This document shows positions 8,445 through 15,985 of a stretch of DNA of 64,000 bases, piece by piece. The notes under the pieces were generated by a model. That model worked only from the letters and a program-made list of their open reading frames with translations. It was not told where the DNA came from and searched no databases. The DNA is from JAEVLT01 sp044598425 (GTDB taxonomy: Bacteria; Bacillota; Bacilli; Bacillales; Cytobacillaceae), in assembly GCA_044598425.1 (NCBI GenBank), contig CP172536.1:2666001-2730000 (forward strand), read 5' to 3'. The position numbers and the translations under genes were made by a program. Numbering within the stretch: the stretch's first letter is position 1; each line of letters starts with the position of its first letter.

Positions 8445-8464
8445 CTGACGGCTCCTTCCACATT

Positions 8465-8509
8465 AATGTTATACTTTTTAATCTCCCTTGTCTTAAATAG
8501 TATAACATA
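8465..8509 (-). promoter_or_regulatory. gapB promoter with two CcpN-type operators
   Basis: The minus-strand -10 hexamer TATACT (8499-8504) is embedded in TATGTTATACT (8499-8509), which matches the CcpN consensus TRTGHYATAYW as I recall it at every position. A second, inverted copy AATGTTATACT (plus strand, 8465-8475) differs only at the first base and lies downstream of the start point. This is the arrangement expected for glucose repression of gapB by CcpN. Confidence 0.7.
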
Positions 8510-8579
8510 TTTATCATTATTTGTGATAAATAAACTGTGGAATTTTCTGATGTTTTTTATTTAAAGATGTTTTTATAGC

Positions 8580-8604
8580 CAAAAAAAAGAAGGGTTCCCC
8601 CTTT
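8580..8604 (-). terminator. Terminator of ytaF-coaE
   Basis: Minus strand: AAGGG-GGAA-CCCTT, then CTTTTTTTT, just after the coaE stop codon. Confidence 0.7.
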
Positions 8605-8615
8605 TATTTCCTTTT

Positions 8616-9215
8616 CTATTTCACGCCCCACCGCTCCAAAATATCAACAAGCTGTTTTTTCGTCTCATCTAATGACCCGTTATTATTGATTATTTCATCC
8701 GCTAATTTCTTTTTTTCAGGCAATGGCATTTGGGCATTGATTCGGGCTTGCGCCTCAACGGCACTCAAGTGATTCCGCTGTATTAACCTTTCTAACTGAA
8801 CCTCTTGATCAACATAGACCAGAATCGTTTTATCTGCCATATACGTTAATTCACTTTCAAATAGCAAAGGAATATCTAAGACAACGATTTTTTCTCCCCG
8901 CTCGATAGCGGCTTCCTTCTGTTCTGTCATCCTTTTTCGGACCTCAGGATGAACAATTTGATTTAACCGTTGCCGTTTTTGCTCATCGTGAAAAACAATT
9001 GCCCCCAGTTTCGTGCGATTAATTTCTCCATCCGGGAGCAAAACGCCAGTTCCGAATTCCGCGACTATCTGTTTGTAGGCAGTCTCTTCCCTTTTTACAG
9101 CAAGGCGTGCTTCCACATCTGCATCAATCACCGGTATTTTCATTTCTTTTAACATATTCGAAACAGTACTTTTTCCACTGGCGATACCGCCTGTTAATCC
9201 AACAATTAACGACAT
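8616..9215 (-). CDS. coaE: Dephospho-CoA kinase
   Basis: Phosphorylates dephospho-CoA, the last step of coenzyme A synthesis. From ATG 9215 (GAAAGGG ribosome binding site) the protein is 199 residues, normal for CoaE, and begins MSLIVGLTGG with the P-loop GGIASGKST at 9-17 and the DIPLLFE segment near 105. A start further upstream at 9257 would overlap ytaF and lacks the family's usual N-terminus. Downstream of ytaF by 22 bp, as in B. subtilis. Confidence 0.95.
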   Translation of the reverse strand: MSLIVGLTGGIASGKSTVSNMLKEMKIPVIDADVEARLAVKREETAYKQIVAEFGTGVLLPDGEINRTKLGAIVFHDEQKRQRLNQIVHPEVRKRMTEQKEAAIERGEKIVVLDIPLLFESELTYMADKTILVYVDQEVQLERLIQRNHLSAVEAQARINAQMPLPEKKKLADEIINNNGSLDETKKQLVDILERWGVK

Positions 9216-9237
9216 GTTAAAACCCTTTCTGCGTTCG

Positions 9238-9873
9238 TTATAATTTCCAAATTCCAATTAGTATTAATAGAATCCCTGGTAAAAAAGTGAATTTTTGAAT
9301 CCATTCAAAACGGTAAAGCAAAGAACCGCTTTTAATGCCAAGAAGAACAAACAGCGAGCTCATGATCGCAACGGCCGCCGCTAAATAAATAGGGGAAAAT
9401 CCCAGCATGGCCGCTCCAATCCCGGCTCCAAAAGAATCCAGCGACAAAGCAAAGCCAAGCATCAAGGCTTCAATACCGGTAATGGTTCCAGATTGGTCAA
9501 AATCAGCAGCCATCGGCTTTTTTAATATATTAATGACCAAGCCAAGTGAGCGAATTTCAAAATTCACAATCGTTTTTTCATGTTTTTGCAAGTCCTTGTC
9601 TTTTTCAGGCCGAAAAAATTGAATAACAACCCCCGCTCCCAGTACCATTAGGATGATTCCTCCAAGGCTTGAAGTAATGCGGGGAGATAGAACACTTGCA
9701 AGCCCATGGCCAATGGACACAGCCAGCAGCATGGAGAGCGCGGAACAGCTTGCAATGATAAGAACCGATTTAAATGGCATAACCATTTTTCGCAAGCCAT
9801 ACGTAAAACCGACGCTAAAGCTGTCAAGGCTTAGCGCAAAAGCAAGCAAGAGAAGGGAAAAGAATTGCACCAT
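9238..9873 (-). CDS. ytaF: Sporulation membrane protein YtaF (MntP-like cation exporter family)
   Basis: A 211-residue polytopic membrane protein with about six hydrophobic segments. Two internal copies of the family motif are visible: LSLDSFSVGFTYG near residue 15 and LSLDSFGAGIGAAM near residue 142, matching the duplicated DUF204/MntP fold of manganese exporters. YtaF is associated with sporulation in B. subtilis, but transport of a cation is inferred from the family only. It is probably co-transcribed with coaE, which starts 22 bp downstream. Confidence 0.9.
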   Translation of the reverse strand: MVQFFSLLLLAFALSLDSFSVGFTYGLRKMVMPFKSVLIIASCSALSMLLAVSIGHGLASVLSPRITSSLGGIILMVLGAGVVIQFFRPEKDKDLQKHEKTIVNFEIRSLGLVINILKKPMAADFDQSGTITGIEALMLGFALSLDSFGAGIGAAMLGFSPIYLAAAVAIMSSLFVLLGIKSGSLLYRFEWIQKFTFLPGILLILIGIWKL

Positions 9874-9988
9874 GGTTAGAGCTCCTTCCTGTCAAATCAC
9901 TACGATAGTATATGGGAGGAGCCTATCCATTGTTATTGGCAATTTATTACGAGTTTTTCTCGCAACGGATCAGCAGAAACAAGTATGT

Positions 9989-10744
9989 TTATTGATCTTC
10001 GTCTATTTTAGTCGTCAGCATGGGAACCCTATCTTTATATCGTTGAATCAAATGCTGATTGTGTTCTGCTGCCCCGTCTGCATTGCCGCTTTTAAAAATT
10101 GGCGGTGTATAATGATGGTCCGCCATCTTGCTGATGGCCTCTGTCATAATCCCATTAGCAATCGCCATGCCGGCAATACTCGAACCAGAACTAAAGGAGA
10201 CATCCAGCGATGAGTGCTGCATTAGCGTATCTCCGACTTCGATATGATTGTCAATGACAAGATCCACGGCAGTGTATAAATACTTACCTTGTTTATGCCG
10301 TGAAACATGACTTTTCGCGTAGCCCGGCGACGTAATAGCAATCGTAAATGCACCTTGTTTTTTCGCTATTTCAGCTACATCAATCGGAACTGGATTTCGG
10401 CCGGACGTAGAGACGATAATGGCCACGTCTCCCGGCACAATCATTACGTCCTTCATAAAACTCTCTGCATAGTTATTTTGCTGTTCCAGTTCTGATGAAC
10501 GAAGTGCACCTTTATGGAGCATTAAATCATCAATGAGAATTGGATTAATCGCAGCAAGCCCGCCAGCCCGATAAAATAATTCTTCAGCCAGCATATGCGA
10601 ATGTCCGCACCCGAAGACATGAACAATTCCATTTCTCTCGATGCATTGCGAAACTTTAACTGAGGCTATTTTGAGATTTTCCTTTTCCTTCATTTCAATT
10701 AAACTTAGCAATTTCTTTAGTTTTTGAAAATAAAGATCAAGCAT
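9989..10744 (-). CDS. SIS-domain phosphosugar-binding protein (UPF0309-like)
   Basis: A 251-residue soluble protein with a SIS (sugar isomerase) fold: HVFGCGHSHMLAEE (about 38-51) and IIVSTSGRNPVPIDVA (about 109-124) are the phosphosugar-binding loops, with the second half carrying SFSSGSSIAG. It matches the UPF0309 pattern, whose function is not established. It is the last gene of nagA-nagB-nagR, starting 26 bp after nagR, so a substrate such as an amino-sugar phosphate is likely by context. It lacks the SAGTSGR signature of the MurQ etherase, so it is not simply MurQ. Confidence 0.85.
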   Translation of the reverse strand: MLDLYFQKLKKLLSLIEMKEKENLKIASVKVSQCIERNGIVHVFGCGHSHMLAEELFYRAGGLAAINPILIDDLMLHKGALRSSELEQQNNYAESFMKDVMIVPGDVAIIVSTSGRNPVPIDVAEIAKKQGAFTIAITSPGYAKSHVSRHKQGKYLYTAVDLVIDNHIEVGDTLMQHSSLDVSFSSGSSIAGMAIANGIMTEAISKMADHHYTPPIFKSGNADGAAEHNQHLIQRYKDRVPMLTTKIDEDQ

Positions 10745-10770
10745 GTCAAAGCCTCCAATTAAACGCGAAA

Positions 10771-11493
10771 TTACCGCTTCATTTGAATCATAAATTTATA
10801 ACGGTCAGCTCGATAAATGGATTTAACGAATTCAACAGGCGTACCATCATGTAAAAAAGTGTTTCGTTGGATCAGCATAACCGGAGCGCCTTTTTTTATT
10901 TTCAAATAACTCGCTTCACTTTGATTGGCAATCGAAGATTCAATGACTTGGGATGCGTGATCAATCCTTAGTTTTAATTGTTCTTCCATATAGGCATATA
11001 ATGATTGATTCACAATCTCTTCCGTTAGGCCTTTCATAAGATTAGCAGAAATATAAGTGGTTTCAAGCGCCATTGGGACATTATCCGCCAGGCGAATTCG
11101 CTTAATTTCGTATACTGGACCATATTCTTGAATGGATAGCTGGTTTGCAATTGCACTGGTGGCCGGGATAATTTCAAAATGAATCAGCTGACTGCCAGGC
11201 ATCAGCCCTCTAGCTTTCATGTCTTCGGTAAAACTCGTTAATCCTTGGAGTGCTTGTTCAATTTTCCGTTCAGCTACAAACGTGCCTTTCCCTTGCAAGC
11301 GATAAAGGTAGCCATCATTCACAAGCTTGGTGAACGCCTGCCTAACCGTCATTCGGCTGATCTGGTATTTTTCCGCATACTCTCTTTCAGCAGGAAGAGG
11401 GTCACCAGGCCGTAATTCGCCTTTTTCAATTAATTCACGAATATGTTCTTCCAATTGATAATAAATGGGGATGGGCGAGTTCTTATTAATCAT
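10771..11493 (-). CDS. nagR: GntR/HutC-family repressor of amino-sugar use, NagR-like
   Basis: Represses the nag genes and is released by glucosamine-6-phosphate or N-acetylglucosamine-6-phosphate in known homologues. From the ATG at 11493 (GAGAGG just upstream) it is 240 residues and begins MINKNSPIPIYYQLEEHIRE, as B. subtilis NagR does; an earlier in-frame start at 11538 has no proper ribosome binding site. N-terminal winged helix (about 1-70, with SRMTVRQAFTKLV as recognition region) and C-terminal UTRA ligand domain (about 90-230). It sits inside the operon it should control, and two matching operators lie upstream of nagA. Confidence 0.93.
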   Translation of the reverse strand: MINKNSPIPIYYQLEEHIRELIEKGELRPGDPLPAEREYAEKYQISRMTVRQAFTKLVNDGYLYRLQGKGTFVAERKIEQALQGLTSFTEDMKARGLMPGSQLIHFEIIPATSAIANQLSIQEYGPVYEIKRIRLADNVPMALETTYISANLMKGLTEEIVNQSLYAYMEEQLKLRIDHASQVIESSIANQSEASYLKIKKGAPVMLIQRNTFLHDGTPVEFVKSIYRADRYKFMIQMKR

Positions 11494-11567
11494 TCTTCCT
11501 CTCAAGTGCATCCTTTCTATTCTTGGACTTGGATTCAACTGCTGTATCTATTTTAAAGGAGACAGTT

Positions 11568-12305
11568 TCAACTGTGTGCCTTTAAATCCGCAATTGCTGC
11601 TTCATCTGCAATAATTGTAACACATGGATGATTTTTCAACACAGACGCTGGAAAACTTTCTGTTATCTCCCCTTCCAAAAGCCGCTTTAACGCTGCTTTT
11701 TTTGTGTTTCCGGAAACAAGCAGAAGAATTTCTTTGCTTTTCATAATCGTTGAAATCCCCATCGTTATCGCTTTTGTAGGAACTTCCTCCAAACGGTAAA
11801 AAAATCGCGCGTTTGCTTTGATCGTCGATGACGCCAACTGAACGATATGCGTTGTTGAAGCAAAAGAAGTACCCGGCTCGTTGAATCCGATATGTCCGTT
11901 GCTGCCAATGCCAAGAATTTGCAAGTCAATACCGCCCTCATCCCCAATTAATTGTTCATAACGGAGACATTCCTTCTCTATATCGATCGCATCTCCATTT
12001 GGAATGTGAGTATTGCTTTTTATGATATCAATAAAGTGAAAGAGTTGATGATCCATATAGTAGCGATAGCTATTCGGGTGATTACCGCTGAGTCCAATAT
12101 ACTCGTCAAGATTAAAAGTGATTGTGTTTCGATAAGATGTGCCATTTTTTTGATGATCTTCAATTAATTTTGCATAGGTACCGATTGGTGTTCCACCTGT
12201 TGCAAGCCCAAGATGAAGCATGGGATTTATTCGAACTTTTTCGATGATCAATTCAGCAGCCTTTTGACTCATTTGCTGGTAATCTTTTACTTCGATGATT
12301 TTCAT
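11568..12305 (-). CDS. nagB: Glucosamine-6-phosphate deaminase
   Basis: Converts glucosamine-6-phosphate to fructose-6-phosphate and ammonia. 245 residues, the typical Gram-positive length. Catalytic residues are visible: Asp67 in TFNLDEY and His138 in GSNGHIGFNEP, with the phosphate loop LATGGTP at 34-40. The start codon lies 3 bp after the nagA stop with the ribosome binding site GGGAGG inside nagA, so the two are translationally coupled. Confidence 0.96.
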   Translation of the reverse strand: MKIIEVKDYQQMSQKAAELIIEKVRINPMLHLGLATGGTPIGTYAKLIEDHQKNGTSYRNTITFNLDEYIGLSGNHPNSYRYYMDHQLFHFIDIIKSNTHIPNGDAIDIEKECLRYEQLIGDEGGIDLQILGIGSNGHIGFNEPGTSFASTTHIVQLASSTIKANARFFYRLEEVPTKAITMGISTIMKSKEILLLVSGNTKKAALKRLLEGEITESFPASVLKNHPCVTIIADEAAIADLKAHS

Positions 12306-12308
12306 CTC

Positions 12309-13499
12309 CTAATCCTCCCTTTTAAAGGCAAGTTTTCCCCGGCAAAAGGTCATGCATACTTCAGAATCTTGATTAAGAAGAACGATATCTGCATCTTTGC
12401 CAACCGCCAGACTGCCTTTGCGGTCATAAAGGTTTAATTGTTTCGCTTGGTTAACCGATGCCATTTCAATCGCATCCCTTAGGGAACATCCTGAAAAATT
12501 CTGAAGGTTTTTTACCGCATCGCTTAGCCTTAAAATGCTGCCTGCGAGAGTACCGTCTTTCAGTACAGCTTTTCCATCTTGAACCGTGACATCCTGCCCG
12601 CCTAAATCATAATGACCATTTTTTAAACATTTCGCTCGCATTGAATCGGTAATTAAAATGATTCTTTCTTTTCCCTTTAATTTATAAGCTAATTCGACCA
12701 TTTCTGGACGGACGTGAACACCGTCTGCGATCAATTCTGCTTTTAATTCTTCTTTTAGAAAGGCCGCCCCAACCACTCCGGGCTCACGGTGGTGCAGTCC
12801 CCTCATTTGATTGAAAAGGTGGGTAACATGATTGGCACCGGCGTTGATTGCTTCCACTACTTCTTCATATGTAGCGTCCGAATGACCAATAGATGCAATG
12901 ATGCCATTTTCTTTTAAAAAACGAACCAGTTCCAATCCACCTGGCTGTTCGGGTGCTAAGGTGACAAGTTTTATTTTGTCATTGGCCATGGTCTGCCATT
13001 TTCGAAATAGCTCAAGATTTGGCTCGGCAATAAACTGAACTGGCTGTGCCCCTGCTCTTTTCGGGTTCACAAACGGGCCTTCGAGGTGAATGCCTAGAAT
13101 TTCTGCGGTTCCACCCGACCTCTGGGAATTTATGTAACTTCCCGCGTTTCGTAACGCTTTTTCAATTTGTTTTTTTTCCTGGGTGATGGTTGTCGCTAAA
13201 AAGCTTGTTGTTCCTTCTTTCGGTAGTGCAGCTGCCATCGTGTCCAACGCTTCTGGTGTGCTATCCATTACATCCGCACCATTTACACCATGAATATGAA
13301 TATCAATAAAACCTGGAACTGCATTGTAATCAGCTGGAACATCAATCACTTCATAGCCATCGACAATGGAAAGATTGTTAAGAGAATCAAGTTCGATGAT
13401 TTTCTGATTGTTTATTTTTATATAACCGGTTTTAATCGTTCCTTCTTCTGTATAAATGGTCATCCCTTTAAGTAAAATCGGATTCGCTTTTGAAGTCAT
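12309..13499 (-). CDS. nagA: N-acetylglucosamine-6-phosphate deacetylase
   Basis: Removes the acetyl group from GlcNAc-6-phosphate, feeding NagB. 396 residues. Amidohydrolase fold with His68 and His70 in DIHIHG, the HLEGPFVNPKRAGAQ loop with the metal-ligand Glu, GHSDAT and HVTHLFNQM, and the catalytic Asp in ITDSMRA. First gene of the nagA-nagB-nagR-SIS operon, divergent from nagP, with a NagR-type operator 52 bp upstream of its start. Confidence 0.96.
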   Translation of the reverse strand: MTSKANPILLKGMTIYTEEGTIKTGYIKINNQKIIELDSLNNLSIVDGYEVIDVPADYNAVPGFIDIHIHGVNGADVMDSTPEALDTMAAALPKEGTTSFLATTITQEKKQIEKALRNAGSYINSQRSGGTAEILGIHLEGPFVNPKRAGAQPVQFIAEPNLELFRKWQTMANDKIKLVTLAPEQPGGLELVRFLKENGIIASIGHSDATYEEVVEAINAGANHVTHLFNQMRGLHHREPGVVGAAFLKEELKAELIADGVHVRPEMVELAYKLKGKERIILITDSMRAKCLKNGHYDLGGQDVTVQDGKAVLKDGTLAGSILRLSDAVKNLQNFSGCSLRDAIEMASVNQAKQLNLYDRKGSLAVGKDADIVLLNQDSEVCMTFCRGKLAFKRED

Positions 13500-13550
13500 C
13501 AGTCATACTTCCCTTCCGTTTGCAGCTTTTTTGATGAATTATATTTATAG

Positions 13551-13564
13551 TTGTCTATACCAAT
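13551..13564. promoter_or_regulatory. NagR (dre-type) operator proximal to nagA
   Basis: TTGTCTATACCAAT, i.e. ATTGGTATAGACAA on the minus strand, matches the GGTATAGAC/GGTCTAGACC class bound by NagR/DasR regulators. It lies 52 bp upstream of nagA. Confidence 0.75.
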
Positions 13565-13641
13565 TTTGACATAAGTAAAAGGTAAATTCAACTGATGAAG
13601 CAAATAATTTCGTTAGACTTATCAAAAATAATAACCAAAAA

Positions 13642-13654
13642 TGGTATAGACATA
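13642..13654. promoter_or_regulatory. NagR (dre-type) operator proximal to nagP
   Basis: TGGTATAGACATA repeats the core of the nagA-proximal site in the opposite orientation, 82 bp upstream of nagP. The pair suggests coordinate control of both divergent units. Confidence 0.75.
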
Positions 13655-13687
13655 TATATCTGGTTGATGATATGATGTGATCAGGTT

Positions 13688-13701
13688 GGAAAACGCTTAC
13701 G
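13688..13701. promoter_or_regulatory. Candidate cre (CcpA) site upstream of nagP
   Basis: GGAAAACGCTTACG matches the cre consensus TGWAANCGNTNWCA at 12 of 14 positions. It is 35 bp upstream of the nagP start codon, a position suited to catabolite repression. Confidence 0.5.
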
Positions 13702-13735
13702 AAAGATGCTTAATTAGTAAAGGAGAGAGCCATTT

Positions 13736-15106
13736 ATGTTAGGTTTTTTACAACGTATCGGAAAAGCCTTAATGCTACCAATCGCGGTATTACCCGCCGC
13801 AGGGTTATTACTCAGATTTGGACAGCCGGACTTATTAAACATTCCTTTTATCGCCAATGCGGGCAATGCTATTTTTGCAAATTTGGCATTGATTTTTGCG
13901 ATTGGCGTTGCAATGGGATTTGCAAAGGATAACAACGGTGCCGCCGCCCTTTCCGGAGCGATTGGCTATTTAGTGCTAACAGAAGGAACAAAAGCTTTGG
14001 ACAAAACGATTAACATGGGAGTGCTTGGGGGAATTATTGCCGGTATTATTGCGGGGTTGTTATATAACCGTTATCAAAATATCAAGCTACCGGAATGGCT
14101 GGGCTTTTTCAGTGGAAGACGTTTTGTTCCAATCGTTACTTCACTAACAATGGTAATTTTAGCCGGGATAGCTGGATTTATCTGGCCACAAATTCAAGAC
14201 GCTATCAACGGACTTGGCAACTGGATTATCGGATTAGGTGCAATCGGTTCCGGAATATATGGTATCCTGAACCGCCTATTGATTCCTTTAGGCCTGCACC
14301 ATGTGCTGAATAGTTTATTTTGGTTCCAATTCGGGACTTTTGAGGGCAAATCTGGAGATATCGCTCGATTCTTTGCAGGTGACCCTACAGCAGGCGCGTA
14401 TATGACAGGATTCTTTCCAATCATGATGTTTGGTCTTCCGGCTGCAGCCTTTGCAATTATTGCTGCAGCGAAACCAGAAAAACGAAAAGCTGTATCGGGC
14501 ATGTTCATCGGTGTCGCGCTAACTTCATTCTTAACTGGAATTACCGAGCCGATTGAATTTTCGTTTATGTTTATTGCACCTTTATTATACGGTGTGCACG
14601 CTGTTTTAACAGGATTATCAATGTGGGTTACTTCTTTGCTCGGGATCAAAGATGGATTTACATTTTCCGCTGGGGCAATCGATTATCTGTTAAACTTCAA
14701 TATTGCCCAAAAACCATTATTGTTACTAGTTGTTGGGGTAATATTTGCAGCCATTTACTTTATTGTGTTTTTTAGTTTGATTAAGGCCTTTGATATTAAA
14801 ACACCTGGGCGGGAAGACGAAGAATTTGTTGAAGAAAATGTAAGCCCAACAGATTCCGAACGTAGCAAATACGAAATAATGGCTGCGCATTTTATTGAAG
14901 ATATAGGCGGCAGAGAAAACATTACGACGATTGACAACTGTACAACTCGCCTTCGATTAAATGTGAAAGATATGGAAAAAGTGAAAGATGCGTCGCTGAA
15001 AGCTCACGGTGCAAAAGGAATAATAAAATTAAATAAAAACAATTTACAAATTGTTGTTGGTACAGAAGTAGAATTTGTCGCAGATGCAATGAAAAAATTG
15101 GGTTAA
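13736..15106 (+). CDS. nagP: PTS N-acetylglucosamine-specific permease, EIIBC
   Basis: Imports and phosphorylates N-acetylglucosamine to GlcNAc-6-phosphate, the substrate of NagA. 456 residues: a glucose-family EIIC membrane domain with about ten hydrophobic segments (1-360), including the GITEPIEFSFMF signature, then a linker and an EIIB domain whose phosphorylation site is Cys402 in TTIDNCTTRLRL. No EIIA domain is present, as in B. subtilis NagP, so EIIA must come from another PTS protein. It starts at ATG 13736 with AAAGGAGAG. Divergent from nagA with shared operators. Confidence 0.95.
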   Translation: MLGFLQRIGKALMLPIAVLPAAGLLLRFGQPDLLNIPFIANAGNAIFANLALIFAIGVAMGFAKDNNGAAALSGAIGYLVLTEGTKALDKTINMGVLGGIIAGIIAGLLYNRYQNIKLPEWLGFFSGRRFVPIVTSLTMVILAGIAGFIWPQIQDAINGLGNWIIGLGAIGSGIYGILNRLLIPLGLHHVLNSLFWFQFGTFEGKSGDIARFFAGDPTAGAYMTGFFPIMMFGLPAAAFAIIAAAKPEKRKAVSGMFIGVALTSFLTGITEPIEFSFMFIAPLLYGVHAVLTGLSMWVTSLLGIKDGFTFSAGAIDYLLNFNIAQKPLLLLVVGVIFAAIYFIVFFSLIKAFDIKTPGREDEEFVEENVSPTDSERSKYEIMAAHFIEDIGGRENITTIDNCTTRLRLNVKDMEKVKDASLKAHGAKGIIKLNKNNLQIVVGTEVEFVADAMKKLG

Positions 15107-15132
15107 AACGATGCCCTTAAAAAACATGGAAA

Positions 15133-15199
15133 ACTCGAAATGGAAAATGCTATCGCATTTCCTTCGTGCGGTGATGATTCAAGGAAGCTTATTCAATGT
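15133..15199 (+). repeat. 60-bp mini-element, copy A
   Basis: Contains AAATGCTATCGCATTT, TCCTTCGTGCG and AAGCTTATTC, which recur in the insertions at 15839-15898 and (reverse strand) 50176-50236. It directly abuts TCCTGCGGG, the same palindrome segment next to which copy C is inserted. Confidence 0.65.
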
Positions 15200-15318
15200 C
15201 CTGCGGGAGTACGGGGCAGGGGAGACCCCGAAGGCGCTAAAGCGCTGAGGAGGCTCCCCGGCACGCCCGCGGAAAGCGAAGCGCCTGGAACGGAAATCAA
15301 CAAGCAAGGTTCAGAGCA
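15200..15318 (+). repeat. GCGGAAAGCG palindromic repeat, right half
   Basis: CCTGCGGGAG..., GAGGAGGCTCCCCGG, CGCCCGCGGAAAGCGAAGCG and GGAAATCAACA define a dispersed palindromic family, with the right tail GGTTCAGAGCAATAAA. The left arm is missing and replaced by the 60-bp mini-element. No coding sequence. Confidence 0.8.
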
Positions 15319-15322
15319 ATAA

Positions 15323-15941
15323 ATAAGAAAAGCGCAAGCGCCCTTGGTTATCGACGTAAGGAGGTGGACTGAGCCGAGTGAGATAAAGGAGAGTCGAAAG
15401 ACGGTAGTCTTTCGTTCTCGACTTATCGTAGACGAGGCGAGGGAAGCGACGTAGTCGATAGGGCGCTGGAGCTAGACAGTTATCGAAGTTAAGATATAAA
15501 TTCTGATAATATAAGAAAAGCGCAAGCGCCCTTGGTCATCGACGTAAGGAGGTGGACTGAGCCGAGTGAGATAAAGGAGAGTCGAAAGACGGTAGTCTTT
15601 CGTTCTCGACTTATCGTAGACGAGGCGAGGGAAGCGACGTAGTCGATAGGGCGCTGGAGCTAGACAGTTATCGAAGTTAAGATATAAATTCTGATAATAT
15701 AAGAAAAGCGCAAGCGCCCTTGGTCATCGACGTAAGGAGGTGGACTGAGCCGAGTGAGATAAAGGAGAGTCGAAAGACGGTAGTCTTTCGTTCTCGACTT
15801 ATCGTAGGCGAGGGAAGCGACTTAGTCGATAGGGCGCTCCTCGGAAAAGCGATCGCTTTTCCTTCGTGCGAGGCTATGCTTCCGAAGCTTATTCTTGTGG
15901 AGCTAGACAGTTATCGAAGTTAAGATATAAATTCTGATAAT
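15323..15941 (+). repeat. Tandem array of a 188-bp structured repeat (3 copies)
   Basis: Units begin ATAAGAAAAGCGCAAGCGCC at 15323, 15511 and 15699, an exact 188-bp period, and end with GGAGCTAGACAG and ATATAAATTCTGATAA. Each unit folds: GCGCCC...TCGAC at the left pairs with GTCGA...GGGCGC at the right, and an inner CGAAAGAC-GGTA-GTCTTTCG hairpin is perfect. Copies 1 and 2 are nearly identical. Copy 3 lacks 5 bp and carries a 60-bp insertion. No open frame is conserved, so I treat it as non-coding. Further copies are at 51600-51863 and 62187-62372. Confidence 0.9.
15839..15898 (+). repeat. 60-bp mini-element, copy B, inserted in the third 188-bp repeat
   Basis: Comparison with copies 1 and 2 shows exactly 60 extra bases between GGGCGCT and GGAGCTAGAC. 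The insert contains the palindrome GAAAAGCGATCGCTTTTC, then CTTCGTGCG and GAAGCTTATTC. Confidence 0.8.
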
Positions 15942-15943
15942 AC

Positions 15944-15983
15944 AAAAAAGGGTGTCCCTAAAAGCTATACTTTTGGGACACCC
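15944..15983 (-). terminator. Terminator of polA-mutM
   Basis: Minus strand: GGGTGTCCCA, loop, TAGGGACACCC, then TTTTTTGTA, immediately after the mutM stop codon. Confidence 0.9.
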
Positions 15984-15985
15984 TC

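Noticed and set aside
15140..15923. Short open frames across the repeat array
   Set aside because: They are not conserved between the near-identical repeat units and lack ribosome binding sites; the region is best read as non-coding.
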